A stretch of DNA of 64,000 bases from RPQJ01 sp046347155 (GTDB lineage Bacteria > Pseudomonadota > Gammaproteobacteria > Steroidobacterales > Steroidobacteraceae), in contig JAXMGT010000001.1 in the NCBI GenBank assembly GCA_046347155.1, forward strand, positions 992,001-1,056,000, read 5' to 3'. A program made the position numbers and the translations under genes. Positions 32,912 through 42,430 of this stretch are shown one piece after another (the first letter of the stretch is position 1; every line of letters starts with the position of its first letter). The notes beneath the pieces are model-generated. The model saw only the letters and a program-made list of their open reading frames with translations, did not search any database and was not told the origin of the DNA.

Positions 32912-34588
32912 ATGGATCGCATCTGGCTCAAGCATTACCCGCCCGGCGTGCCGGCGGAGATCGACGTCGGGCGGTACGCGTCGCTCGTGCAGTTGATGGA
33001 GGAGTCGTTCTCGCGTTACGCGAGCCGGTCGGCGTACGCGTACCTCGGTCGCGACTACTCGTTCGGCGAGATCGACCGGCATTCGGCCTCGCTCGCCGGG
33101 TGGCTGCAGTCGCGGGGAATCGCGCCCGGTGCACGGGTCGCGATCATGATGCCGAACGTGATCCAGTATCCGGTCGCCGTGGCGGCCGTCCTCAGGGCGG
33201 GTTGCGCGGTCGTCAACGTGAACCCGCTGTACACGCCGCGCGAGCTCGAGCACCAGCTCCGGGATTCCGGTGCCGAGGCGATCGTGATTCTCGAGCCGTT
33301 CTGCGCGACGCTCGAGCACGTCATCGCGAACACCGCCGTGCGCCACGTCGTGGTGGCCTCGAGCGGGGACCTGCTCGGCTTCCCGCGCGGCGCGTTCGTC
33401 AATTTCGTGCTGCGGCGGATCAAGAAGGTCGTCCCGCCGTACTCGCTGCCCGGCCACGTGCGCTTCTGCGCCGCGCTCGATGCCGGCGCGAGGCACGGGC
33501 TGCAGCCGGTGGACGTCAAGCCGGCGGATGTCGCGTTCCTGCAGTACACGGGCGGCACGACGGGCGTGTCGAAGGGCGCGACGCTCACGCACCGCAACCT
33601 GGTCGCGAACGTGCTGCAGCTCGAGGCGTGGGTCGACCCGGTGCTGAACGATGCGAGCCGCGGACCGGTGCCCGAGCAGTTCATCTACGTGTGTGCGCTG
33701 CCGCTCTACCACGTGTTCGCGCTGACCGTGAACTGCCTGGGCGGCCTGCTGCTCGGGTCGATGAACGTGCTGATCCCGAACCCGCGGGACATCGACGGAT
33801 TCGTCGCCGAGCTCGCCCGCTACCGGTTCAACGTCATTCCCGGCGTCAACACCCTCTACAACACGCTGGCCGAGCACCCTGGGTTCCGCAAACTCGACTT
33901 CTCGAGCCTGCGCATCGCGAACGGCGGTGGCATGGCCGTGCAGAAGGCGGTGTCGGACAAGTGGAAGGCGGTGACGGGCATCCCGATCATCGAGGGCTAC
34001 GGGCTGTCGGAGACATCGCCGATCGCGACCTGCAACGCGATGGACTCGACCGACTGGAATGGCACGATCGGACTGCCGGTGCCGAGCACCGACCTCGCGA
34101 TCCTCGACGACGATGGCCGGCCGGTCCCGCTCGGGCAGCCGGGGGAAATCGCGATTCGCGGGCCGCAGGTGATGGCGGGCTACTGGCAGCGTCCGGACGA
34201 GACGGCGCGCGTCATGACGGCGGACGGCTACTTCCGCACCGGTGACGTGGGCGTGATGGACGAACGGGGCTACACGCGCATCGTCGACCGCAAGAAGGAC
34301 ATGATCATCGTCTCGGGTTTCAACGTGTACCCGAACGAGGTCGAGGCCGTGTTCGCCGGGCATCCGAAAGTACTCGAGTGCGCCGCGATCGGCGTCCCGG
34401 ACGAGCGTTCCGGCGAGGCGGTCAAGCTGTTCGTGGTGCGCAAGGACCCGTCGCTCACGGTCGACGAGCTCCAGGACTACGCCCGCGAGCAGCTCACCGG
34501 CTACAAGAAGCCGCGGTTCATCGAGTTCCGGGACTCGCTGCCGAAATCGAACGTCGGGAAGATCCTGCGCCGCGAACTCCGCAGCTAG
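32912..34588 (+). CDS. fadD: Long-chain fatty acid-CoA ligase (FadD-like)
   Basis: 558 aa ANL-superfamily ligase. The P-loop is YTGGTTGVSKGATLTHRN; the A5 motif is EGYGLSETSP; the hinge is YFRTGDVG, with DRKKDMIIVSGFNVYPNEVE and the C-terminal Lys in KSNVGKILRRELR. N-terminal sequence WLKHYPPGVPAEID is typical of proteobacterial FadD. It activates fatty acids to acyl-CoA at the inner membrane. Start ATG 32912 follows ACGGGGGA. It ends one base before the stop of the convergent crotonase gene. Confidence 0.93.
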   Translation: MDRIWLKHYPPGVPAEIDVGRYASLVQLMEESFSRYASRSAYAYLGRDYSFGEIDRHSASLAGWLQSRGIAPGARVAIMMPNVIQYPVAVAAVLRAGCAVVNVNPLYTPRELEHQLRDSGAEAIVILEPFCATLEHVIANTAVRHVVVASSGDLLGFPRGAFVNFVLRRIKKVVPPYSLPGHVRFCAALDAGARHGLQPVDVKPADVAFLQYTGGTTGVSKGATLTHRNLVANVLQLEAWVDPVLNDASRGPVPEQFIYVCALPLYHVFALTVNCLGGLLLGSMNVLIPNPRDIDGFVAELARYRFNVIPGVNTLYNTLAEHPGFRKLDFSSLRIANGGGMAVQKAVSDKWKAVTGIPIIEGYGLSETSPIATCNAMDSTDWNGTIGLPVPSTDLAILDDDGRPVPLGQPGEIAIRGPQVMAGYWQRPDETARVMTADGYFRTGDVGVMDERGYTRIVDRKKDMIIVSGFNVYPNEVEAVFAGHPKVLECAAIGVPDERSGEAVKLFVVRKDPSLTVDELQDYAREQLTGYKKPRFIEFRDSLPKSNVGKILRRELRS

Positions 34589-34589
34589 C

Positions 34590-35420
34590 CTACCGTCCCC
34601 GGTAGACCGGCGGCCTCTTCTGCGCGAACGCGGCGATCGCCTCGCCGAGGTCCTCCGAGTGCAGGAACGCGGCATTCCACAGTGCGACGTAGTCGAGTCC
34701 GGCCTGCACGTCCCGCTTCACCGCCTGCGACAGCACCTGCTTCGACCCCTGCACGGCCAGCGGCGAGTTGGCCGCGATCTCGCGTGCGACGGCCCGCGCG
34801 TGCGCGTGCACCGCCTCGACGTCCGGGAGCACGTCGTTCACGAGCCCGATCGCGCGGGCACGCACGGCGTCGATGTCCCGGCCGGTGTAGATGAGTTCGC
34901 GCGCAGGCCCGTCGCCGATCACGCGCGGCAGGCGCTGCAGGGTGCCTACGTCGGCGACCATCGCGATCCGGGTTTCGCGCACCGAGAACACCGCATCGGC
35001 CGACGCATAGCGGATGTCGCAGGCCGTGATCAGGTCGATCCCGGCGCCGATGCAGGCGCCGTGCACGGCCGCGATGACGGGCTTGCGGGTGTCCGCGAAC
35101 GCGCTGACGGTGTGCTGGTAGCGGCCGACGTCCGCGAGCAACGCGCGGCGCCTGCCGACCGGCGAGTCGCCCGCACCCGAGAGCGACCCGCCGCCGGCCA
35201 TCGCGCCGGCGTGGTCCATCAGGTCGATGCCCGCGCAGAAGGCCTTGCCGCGGCCGGCCAGCACGATCACCCGGACCTCGGGATCGGCGTCGAGCTCCTC
35301 GACGGCCGCAGGGATCGATGCCCACAGTGCGCGGTGCAGCGCGTTCAGCTTGGCGGGCCGGTCCAGCCACAGTGTCGCGACGCCGGCGTCGCGCTCGATC
35401 GAGATGCCTTCGTGGTTCAT
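34590..35420 (-). CDS. Enoyl-CoA hydratase/isomerase (crotonase family) 2
   Basis: 276 aa. Oxyanion-hole motifs GRGKAFCAGIDLMDH and HGACIGAGIDLITACD, then FSVRETRIAMVADVGTLQRLP, the pattern of delta3,5-delta2,4-dienoyl-CoA isomerases (ECH1-like), with acidic residues in place for isomerase chemistry. Useful in oxidation of unsaturated fatty acids. Coupled to the SDR gene by ATGA (35417-35420). Confidence 0.9.
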   Translation of the reverse strand: MNHEGISIERDAGVATLWLDRPAKLNALHRALWASIPAAVEELDADPEVRVIVLAGRGKAFCAGIDLMDHAGAMAGGGSLSGAGDSPVGRRRALLADVGRYQHTVSAFADTRKPVIAAVHGACIGAGIDLITACDIRYASADAVFSVRETRIAMVADVGTLQRLPRVIGDGPARELIYTGRDIDAVRARAIGLVNDVLPDVEAVHAHARAVAREIAANSPLAVQGSKQVLSQAVKRDVQAGLDYVALWNAAFLHSEDLGEAIAAFAQKRPPVYRGR

Positions 35421-36259
35421 TGCTTTCCAGCCTTCTTGCGGGTCCGTCCCATCGACTTCGCCGCGTCGGTCGCCCAGCGCAGCAGGGTGTCCGTCGCGCC
35501 CGGTGCGAGCGCGGCGAGTTTCTCGAGCAGTGCGCTGCCGGGCGGCACGCCGACCTCCGCGAGCCGGAATCGGATCGCGAGGAAGATCGACCAGACGACC
35601 CACGACGGCGGCATGTTGAGCCGCTCGGGCCAGAGGTCCGCCGTGTCGTCACGGCCCTGGAGCGACGACGCCATCGCCGTGTCGACGACGCCCGGGAGCA
35701 CCATTGCCACGTGGATGCGCTCGCCGACCAGTTCGGTGCGCAGCGCCTCGGTGAGTCCGATCAGCGCGAACTTGCTCGCGCAGTAGCCACCGAGCGGCGA
35801 GAACCCGCGGCGGCCGGCCAGCGACGCGACGTTCACGATGTGCCCACGGGCGTGGCCGCGCATGTGGGCGACCGCCTGCTGCATCACGTGCAGGGCGCCG
35901 AACAGGTTCACGTCGAGCATCGACTGCAGGTCGGCCGGATCCGTGGCCGTGACCTCGGCCGGGATCATCACGCCGGCGTTGTTCACGACGACGTCGATCC
36001 GCCCGAAGCGTCGGGCGGCGCGGCGGAACGCCGCGGCGACCTCGGCGGGCTTCGAGACATCCGTGCGCAGCGCAAGCGCCTGCACGCCGGACGCGCGCGC
36101 GGCGCGGGCGACGGCGGACAGTGCCTGTGGCCGGCGCGCGAGCAGCACGACGTTCGCGCCCGCGTCGGCGAATGCGAGCGCGGTGGCGCGGCCGATGCCG
36201 CTCGATGCGCCGGTGACGAGCACGGTGCTTCCGCGGAACGACGGGCCGGGGGTGGGCAT
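35417..36259 (-). CDS. Short-chain dehydrogenase/reductase
   Basis: 280 aa. NAD(P)-binding TGASSGIG, NNAG in VVVNNAGVM, catalytic Ser in NVASLAGRRG and YCASK. A C-terminal extension of about 70 residues with a hydrophobic patch (PSWVVWSIFLAIRF) suggests membrane association. Oxidoreductase of unknown substrate, operonic with a dienoyl-CoA isomerase-like gene. ATG 36259 preferred; GTG 36289 is in frame. Confidence 0.9.
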   Translation of the reverse strand: MPTPGPSFRGSTVLVTGASSGIGRATALAFADAGANVVLLARRPQALSAVARAARASGVQALALRTDVSKPAEVAAAFRRAARRFGRIDVVVNNAGVMIPAEVTATDPADLQSMLDVNLFGALHVMQQAVAHMRGHARGHIVNVASLAGRRGFSPLGGYCASKFALIGLTEALRTELVGERIHVAMVLPGVVDTAMASSLQGRDDTADLWPERLNMPPSWVVWSIFLAIRFRLAEVGVPPGSALLEKLAALAPGATDTLLRWATDAAKSMGRTRKKAGKQ

Positions 36260-36433
36260 TGCGGGCCTCGACAGGCTGGATGGGGTCACAGGTTACCGCT
36301 TCCCGGGCGGCCCGCGCAGCGGGCTCGCGACCGGCCGGCACGGTATCCGGCGCCGCCCGCGCCGGGGCACGGTCCGGGTCGGGTTGCGCGGCCGACCCCG
36401 CACTGGCATGGTGCCCAGCCGAGGTGCGCGCAG

Positions 36434-37882
36434 GTGGCGACGACGGTGCAGGACGAACGGTCATTCAATGACGTGCTCGCGGAGCTCGAGCGGGCGGCGG
36501 CCGTCGAAGTGAGCGACCCGCGGCACTGGCAGCGCGTGCTCGACACGGCGGCGCGGCTCGGCGACGACGATCTCGCGCTGATCGCTGCCCGCCATCTTGT
36601 GGCTGCCGATCCCCGTGGGCTGCGACCCCGGGCACTGCTCGCCGACCGACTCGCTGAAGCCGGACTGCTGCGCGAGGCCCTGGCCGTCAGCCGGAAGCTC
36701 CTGGACGACGACCCGAGGAATCCGGCGCTGCCGCTGGCGATCGCCATCCAGCTCGGCCGGCTGGGACGCGAGGACGAGGCGCTGGCGTCGGTGCGCGTCG
36801 CCATCCGGCGCGAGCCGCAGTCGGCGATCGCCTGGGAGACGTTCGCGAACCTGAAGACCTTCGTGCCGGACGACCGCGACCTGGGCGAACTCGAGCGTAT
36901 CGCCGTCGCGTCGCCCGATCGCCCGGAGACGGCCGGGTTCGCCTATGCGCTGGCCAAGGCCTGCGACGACATCGGCGACTACGAGCGTGCATTCGAATGG
37001 TTCGCGAGGGGCAATGCCCGGGTGCGTGGCAGCCACCTGCCGCGGCTCGACGACCTGTTCCGGGGCGCCGAGGAGCTGCGGGCGGCGTTCACGCCTGCGC
37101 TGCTCGATGCCGGGACGGCCACGGACCGGCCGGAACGACCGATCCTGGTGCTGGGCTGCCCACGGTCGGGCACGACTCTGGTGGAGCGGATCCTGACGAC
37201 CGCACCGGGGACTGCATCCGGCGGCGAGCTCAAGGTCCTGCGCCTCGCCTGCCTCGGATTCTCTCCGCCGTCGCCCGAGCGCGTCACGCGCTACATCGGT
37301 CAATCGGGCGGTGCGAAGTCCGCGTGGGAGCGCGTTGCGGCGACGTACATCGACCGGCTCCGCCGCCGGTTTGGGACGGCCGACGGCGTGGTGGACAAGG
37401 GGCTGGTGAATTACCTGTACGTGGGTGCCGTCGCGCTCGCGTTGCCGAACGCACGGATCGTCCACGTCCGACGCGAACCGATGGACGTCGCCTGGTCCTG
37501 CTTCCGCCGGCGGTTTCACGACGGCCTGTACTGGAGCTACCACTACGAGTCCATCGCGGCGTTCCTGCGTGTCTACGAGGACACCATGGCGCACTGGAAG
37601 CAGGTGCTGCCGGGCCGGATCCTGACGCTGGATTTCGAACGGCTGGTATCGAGCCCGGACGAGGAGACCGCGCGACTGTTCGCCCACGCAGGGCTAGAGC
37701 GCCCCGCCGACTGGCAGTCGTTCCACGACCGCAAGGGCGTCGTGATGACGGCGAGCCAGCGCCAGGTTCGCAGACCGCTCAACGCGGACGGCGTCCAGGC
37801 GTGGCGACGTTACGAGCGGTTCCTGGGCCCGCTGCAGGACGCGCTGAGCCGTGCCGGATTGCCGGTGAAGCCGGCTGCCTGA
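36434..37882 (+). CDS. TPR-sulfotransferase 1
   Basis: 482 aa. Residues 1-215 are helical TPR-like repeats, and residues 236 onward form a sulfotransferase domain with the 5'-phosphosulfate loop PRSGTT (243-248) and the 3'-phosphate motif VHVRREPMDVAWSCF. Such proteins would move sulfate from PAPS to an acceptor, possibly peptide tyrosine or a glycan, although the acceptor is unknown for bacterial TPR forms. The start is GTG at 36434 with GAGGTG upstream. Convergent with a second protein of the same design. Confidence 0.88.
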   Translation: MATTVQDERSFNDVLAELERAAAVEVSDPRHWQRVLDTAARLGDDDLALIAARHLVAADPRGLRPRALLADRLAEAGLLREALAVSRKLLDDDPRNPALPLAIAIQLGRLGREDEALASVRVAIRREPQSAIAWETFANLKTFVPDDRDLGELERIAVASPDRPETAGFAYALAKACDDIGDYERAFEWFARGNARVRGSHLPRLDDLFRGAEELRAAFTPALLDAGTATDRPERPILVLGCPRSGTTLVERILTTAPGTASGGELKVLRLACLGFSPPSPERVTRYIGQSGGAKSAWERVAATYIDRLRRRFGTADGVVDKGLVNYLYVGAVALALPNARIVHVRREPMDVAWSCFRRRFHDGLYWSYHYESIAAFLRVYEDTMAHWKQVLPGRILTLDFERLVSSPDEETARLFAHAGLERPADWQSFHDRKGVVMTASQRQVRRPLNADGVQAWRRYERFLGPLQDALSRAGLPVKPAA

Positions 37883-37930
37883 GCGAGGCAGCTCGCGGGG
37901 GTGGGACGGTGCCCACGGGGCCGGCGCCGG

Positions 37931-39409
37931 TCAGTCGAGTGGAATGCCGGCGTCCCGCAGCACCCAGATCAGCGGCTTCAGCTCGCGCTCGTATTTCTTC
38001 CACCGGCCGACCGACGACGTGTACATGGGCCGCCGCACCTGGTTGGCGCTCAGTGTCGTGACCGTCGACTCGTTCAGGTGGAAGTCCAGGCAGCGCGGAT
38101 CCCAGTCGAGTCCGCAATGTGCGAGCAGCCGCCGGATCTGCGTCTCGGGGTCGCTGACCAGTGACTCGTACGGCATCACGAGCAGCTGGCCGGGAATCGA
38201 CTGTCGCCAGTGCTCGAGCAGGCGATGCCACGCGACGTAATAGCGCCCGAGTTCATGAAGGTCGTGCGCGAAGGGCAGGTGCTCGTGGAAATACGTGCTG
38301 TAGAGGGCGAGGCAGCTGTCGAGCGGATGCCGGCGCAGCACCACTGTCCTGGCGCCGGGCAGGGCGAGGCGGACCAGCCCGCACAGCAGGAAGTTCATCG
38401 TCGCCTTGTCGACGAAGTACGGTCGCCCGGTGCGATAGGTCCCGACGGCGCCCAGGTACGAACGCCCGATGGCCGCGAAGTCCGGCGACGCGTCGGAACC
38501 GCCGAGGGACCGCCCGGGCGTCACCATCGCACCACCGCCCAGCGCAGCAAACGCGAGGTCCCGCGGCTCCCCGAGGCTCTCGACGAGCGGATGCGCCGAC
38601 AGTATCCGGTCCACCAGCGTCGTTCCGCTGCGGGGCAGCCCGGCCACGAAGAGCGCGCCATGCCCCGGCCCGGTGTCCGCCGCATCGCGCAGTCTTTCGG
38701 CGGGGTACTGCGCGACGATCTCCGCGAGCGCCGCCTCGTCGAACTCGACCCGGTAGCTGTAGCTGCCGCGCCGCGCCTTCGCGCCCGCGTGCAGCCAGGA
38801 CATCGCCTTAGCCGGCTGCCCCAGGTCGTCGTATTCCTTGTACAGGGCGTAGCAGCTTGCGGCCCGGTTGCGCCGGTCGGTCGTCGCGGCGACGGCGCTT
38901 TCGATAGCGGCAACGTGGTTGTCCTCGGCCGTCCATCGCCGCAGCCGGGCCAGGGCCAGCCAGGCCAGGCCTTCCTGCGGCCTTTCCGTCGTCACCCCGG
39001 TGAGCAGCGCCTCGGCACCGGCCGCGTCGCCCACCGCGACCAGCGCCCCGGCGAGGCCCACCCGCACCTCCGGGTCCTGCGGCGCGAGCTCGAACGCGCG
39101 CCGGCAGCAACGCTGGTAGTCGTCGGGCCGGTTGTAACGCGCATACGTCTCGCCGGCGCGGAGCAGGAACAGGGCGTTCCCGGCGTGGTCGGCCTCGATC
39201 CGCTGCAGGCACTCGAGCGCGAGCCGCGTCTCGCCCGCGATCTGCAGGCACTCGACCTCGTGGAACCTGGCCTCGAGGCTGTCAGGTGCGAGCGCACTGC
39301 GTCGCCGCGCGTCTTCGAGCATGGCGGCATGGCGTTCGCGGGCTTGCGCGACGGGGCCCGATGCCGGCCGGTCGGCCGCGGCACCCGGGTGCGTGTGATT
39401 CGTCTGCAT
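37931..39409 (-). CDS. TPR-sulfotransferase 2
   Basis: 492 aa, the same TPR (about 20-235) plus sulfotransferase (about 250-480) layout as its convergent neighbour. PAPS loop PRSGTT at 259-264 and VVLRRHPLDSCLALYSTYF for the 3'-phosphate. Sequence differs widely outside the motifs, so this is an old duplication or two separate acquisitions. 48 bases separate the two stop codons. Acceptor unknown. Confidence 0.88.
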   Translation of the reverse strand: MQTNHTHPGAAADRPASGPVAQARERHAAMLEDARRRSALAPDSLEARFHEVECLQIAGETRLALECLQRIEADHAGNALFLLRAGETYARYNRPDDYQRCCRRAFELAPQDPEVRVGLAGALVAVGDAAGAEALLTGVTTERPQEGLAWLALARLRRWTAEDNHVAAIESAVAATTDRRNRAASCYALYKEYDDLGQPAKAMSWLHAGAKARRGSYSYRVEFDEAALAEIVAQYPAERLRDAADTGPGHGALFVAGLPRSGTTLVDRILSAHPLVESLGEPRDLAFAALGGGAMVTPGRSLGGSDASPDFAAIGRSYLGAVGTYRTGRPYFVDKATMNFLLCGLVRLALPGARTVVLRRHPLDSCLALYSTYFHEHLPFAHDLHELGRYYVAWHRLLEHWRQSIPGQLLVMPYESLVSDPETQIRRLLAHCGLDWDPRCLDFHLNESTVTTLSANQVRRPMYTSSVGRWKKYERELKPLIWVLRDAGIPLD

Positions 39410-39526
39410 CGGCCGGGAGTATATAGGCCCGCCCGCGGCCGCGGAGACGCCCGGCGTCGCGTCGACGGGAGCGCGGAACGAGCCCGGATCTCCGCTGCGT
39501 GAGACCCGGCTCGCCCGCGCCGGCGT

Positions 39527-40642
39527 CTACTTGAGGAACTCCGCGACCGGCCGGTACTCGTACCCGAGGTCGCGCGCGACCGCCTCGTTCGTGATGTGAC
39601 CCGCGTGCACGTTGAGACCATTGGCCAGGTGCGGGTCCTGCTGCATCGCCTTCTTCCAGCCGAGGTCGGCCAGCTTCCGGGCAAACGGGAGCGTCGCGTT
39701 GTTGAGCGCGAACGTGGAGGTGCGCGGCACGGCACCCGGCATGTTGGCGACGCAGTAGTGGATGACGTCGTCGACCACGTAGGTCGGGTCGGCATGCGTC
39801 GTGGCCTTGCTGGTCTCGAAGCACCCGCCCTGGTCGATCGAGATGTCGACGAGCACGGCGCCGGGCTTCATGCGCCGGACCATGTCGCGCGTGACGAGCT
39901 TCGGTGCCGCCGCGCCTGCGATCAGCACGGCGCCGATCACGAGGTCGGCGTCGATCACGAGCGCGTCGATGTGCTCCTGCGTCGAATACTCGGTGCGCAG
40001 CGTCGCGCCGAAGATCGACGAGAGTTCGCGCAGCCTGCGGACCGAGCGGTCGACGACCGTGACGTCCGCGCGCAGACCGACGGCCATTTCCGCCGCATGC
40101 GTGCCGGACACGCCGCCGCCGAGGATCACGACCTTCGCCGGCGCGACGCCGGGGACGCCGCCGAGCAGGATGCCGCGCCCGCCGTTCGCCTTCTGCAGGC
40201 AGTACGCGCCGACCTGGACCGACATGCGGCCCGCGACCTCGCTCATCGGCGTGAGCAACGGCAGCGAGCCGTCGGGCGCCGTCACGGTCTCGTAGGCGAT
40301 GCAGGTGGCCCCGGACTTCACGAGTGCGGCGGTCTGCGCCGGGTCCGGCGCCAGGTGCAGGTACGTGTAGAGGACCTGCCCGGGCTTGAGCTGCGAGCAC
40401 TCCCGCGGTTGCGGCTCCTTGACCTTTACGATCATCTCGGACCTGTCGAAGATCTCCTCGGCCGTGGCGGCGATCTTCGCGCCGACGCGCTGGTAGTCCG
40501 CGTCCGAGAAGCCGATGCCGGCCGCTGCGCCCGTCTGGACCGTGACTTCGTGGCCACTCTCGACAAGTTCCCGCGCCGCGGCCGGGATGAGGCCGACGCG
40601 ATATTCATGGACCTTGATTTCCTTGGGCACGCCGATGCGCAT
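39527..40642 (-). CDS. ald: Alanine dehydrogenase
   Basis: 371 aa, the normal length. MRIGVPKEIKVHEYRVGL is the family start; VILGGGVSGTHAAEMAVGL is the NAD-binding site, and VDISIDQGGCFETSKATTH and YCVANMPGAVPRTSTFAL are conserved. It interconverts L-alanine and pyruvate plus ammonia with NAD. Divergent from an Lrp/AsnC regulator, the common layout for alanine-induced ald. Start ATG 40642 fits the family. Confidence 0.95.
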   Translation of the reverse strand: MRIGVPKEIKVHEYRVGLIPAAARELVESGHEVTVQTGAAAGIGFSDADYQRVGAKIAATAEEIFDRSEMIVKVKEPQPRECSQLKPGQVLYTYLHLAPDPAQTAALVKSGATCIAYETVTAPDGSLPLLTPMSEVAGRMSVQVGAYCLQKANGGRGILLGGVPGVAPAKVVILGGGVSGTHAAEMAVGLRADVTVVDRSVRRLRELSSIFGATLRTEYSTQEHIDALVIDADLVIGAVLIAGAAAPKLVTRDMVRRMKPGAVLVDISIDQGGCFETSKATTHADPTYVVDDVIHYCVANMPGAVPRTSTFALNNATLPFARKLADLGWKKAMQQDPHLANGLNVHAGHITNEAVARDLGYEYRPVAEFLK

Positions 40643-40713
40643 GACTGATCTCTCCCCTGTCTGGCGGCTGTGATGGATCGGCGCAGGATACGCCGCTCGA
40701 GGGGGCAAAAAAC

Positions 40714-40775
40714 TGCACAAAGGGCTCGTCAAATCCCGCCTTGGTGCAATAAACTGCCGTGAAACTGGAGTTTCA
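40714..40775. promoter_or_regulatory. Lrp-type operator region between ald and lrp
   Basis: A perfect 16-base palindrome TGAAACT-GG-AGTTTCA lies at 40760-40775, 15 bases before the regulator's ATG. An imperfect inverted repeat, TGCACAAAGG (40714-40723) against CCTTGGTGCA (40739-40748), lies on the ald side. Several half-sites across a divergent promoter suit an octameric Lrp-type regulator. Confidence 0.55.
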
Positions 40776-40790
40776 AGAAGAATATTTCTC

Positions 40791-41255
40791 ATGAAGCTCG
40801 ATCGGACGGATCAGCACATCCTGGCCGAACTGCAGTGCGACGGCCGGCTGAGCAACCGCGACCTCGCCGAAAAGGTCCACTTGAGCGAGTCAGCCTGCCT
40901 CCGGCGCGTGCGCGCGCTCGAGGAGGCGGGCGTCATCGACCGCTACACGGCGCTCGTCAACCAGGCGCGGGTCGGCCTGCCGGGCAACGTGTTCGTGAGC
41001 ATCACGCTGAACCGCCAGGAGCAGGGCGATCTGGCGGCCTTCGAGGCGGCCGTGAAGCGCGTGCCGGAGGTGATGGAGTGCTACCTGATGACCGGGCAGC
41101 ACGACTATCTGCTGCGCGTCGTCGTGTCGGACCCGGCCGACTTCGAGCGCTTGCACAGCCAGCACCTGACGCGTCTTCCGGGCGTCGCGCGCGTGCAGTC
41201 GAGCTTTGCGCTGCGCACCGTCCGCAAGACGGCGGAACTGCCGGTCCGCGCCTGA
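40791..41255 (+). CDS. Lrp/AsnC-family regulator (probable AldR)
   Basis: 154 aa. HTH at residues 5-50 (LDRTDQHILAELQCDGRLSNRDLAEKV...) and an effector-binding RAM domain (VMECYLMTGQHDYLLRVVV). Divergent from ald, so it probably activates ald in response to alanine and represses itself. The likely operator lies in the 148-base gap. Confidence 0.93.
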   Translation: MKLDRTDQHILAELQCDGRLSNRDLAEKVHLSESACLRRVRALEEAGVIDRYTALVNQARVGLPGNVFVSITLNRQEQGDLAAFEAAVKRVPEVMECYLMTGQHDYLLRVVVSDPADFERLHSQHLTRLPGVARVQSSFALRTVRKTAELPVRA

Positions 41256-41275
41256 ATCCGGGTATCGTGTCCGGC

Positions 41276-42313
41276 ATGTCCCGTCGTTCGTCGCAGGTTC
41301 CACGGCGTTGTTCGCCCCGCGGCGCACTGCTCATGCTCGCGCTGGCCGCGACGGGTGCCGCGGCCGATGAACCGTCGCCACCCCAGGCCCCCGGCAGCGA
41401 GGCGGCCCCGTCGAAACCCGAGCCGCTGTATGCCGCGCCGACCCGTGAAGACCGCGTCGGGCGGATCCACGCCGCGGTCGAGATCGACGGTCGCGGACCC
41501 TACCGTTTCATCGTCGACACGGGTGCGAACAGCTCGGCGTTGTCGCCGCAGGTCGTCGAGCAGCTGGCCTTGCCGCCAGCCGAGGGCGGGGCGGTCCAGG
41601 TGCACGGCGTGACCGGGGCCGCGATGCTGCCGGCCGTGAAGGTGGAAAGCCTGGTCGTGGGCGGCATCGTCCTGCCGCCGGCCACGCTCCCGGTGGTGCC
41701 CGGCGACATCTTCGCCGGTGCGGACGGGATCCTCGGCGTGGCCGGGATCCAGGAGATGCGGATGGAAGTCGACTTCATGCACGACCGCGTGGAGATCGCG
41801 CCCTCGAAAGGCCGGCGTGCGCCCGCCGGGTTCCTGACCGTGCGGGCCCGCCTGTGGCAGGGCGGGCTGCTGCTGGTGGACGGTCACGTCGGCACCGTGC
41901 CGACCAAGGTGATCATCGACACGGGCGCCGAGCGCACGATCGGCAACATGCGGTTGCGCGAGGCGCTGCACAACAAGGCGCAGCGCAGCAAGGAGAACGA
42001 AGTCACCGTCTACGGCGCGACACCGGGCCTCGGCGAGGCGACCTACTTCAAGGTCCCGCGGATCCGGATCGGCCCGGCCCAGCTCGTGGACCTGCCGGTC
42101 ACGTTCGGCGACCTGTACGTGTTCCAGCTGTGGGGTCTCACGGAGGAGCCAGCCCTGGTGGTCGGCATGGACGTGCTGGGCCGGCTGGAACGCTTCGTCG
42201 TCGACTACCAACGCGCAGAGTTCCAGATGAAGTCCGCCGGGGGCAAAGGCGTCGCCGTGCGACGCTGCACGTCCTCGACCTGCGGGTCCCGCATCCCCGA
42301 ATCCACGTACTGA
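41276..42313 (+). CDS. Exported tandem retropepsin-like aspartyl protease
   Basis: 345 aa. A signal peptide (cleavage near residue 30) precedes two retropepsin-like domains. Domain 1 has FIVDTGANSSALS (Asp81) and GILGVAG; domain 2 has VIIDTGAERTIGN (Asp215) and VVGMDVLGRLERFVVDY. Retroviral-type proteases work as homodimers, one Asp per chain; two DTGA domains in one chain could make a single-chain protease, as in pepsin. Substrate unknown; periplasmic. ATG 41276 chosen for the signal peptide. Confidence 0.85.
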   Translation: MSRRSSQVPRRCSPRGALLMLALAATGAAADEPSPPQAPGSEAAPSKPEPLYAAPTREDRVGRIHAAVEIDGRGPYRFIVDTGANSSALSPQVVEQLALPPAEGGAVQVHGVTGAAMLPAVKVESLVVGGIVLPPATLPVVPGDIFAGADGILGVAGIQEMRMEVDFMHDRVEIAPSKGRRAPAGFLTVRARLWQGGLLLVDGHVGTVPTKVIIDTGAERTIGNMRLREALHNKAQRSKENEVTVYGATPGLGEATYFKVPRIRIGPAQLVDLPVTFGDLYVFQLWGLTEEPALVVGMDVLGRLERFVVDYQRAEFQMKSAGGKGVAVRRCTSSTCGSRIPESTY

Positions 42314-42430
42314 GCGCGACGGCCGGGCCGTCCCGCCGGGCGCCTCGTCGCGCAACGCCGTATTACCATTGCCGCCACCAAGCGATGAGCCCGCGGCATC
42401 CGCCGGGCCCGTGAACAGGGAGAACAGAAC

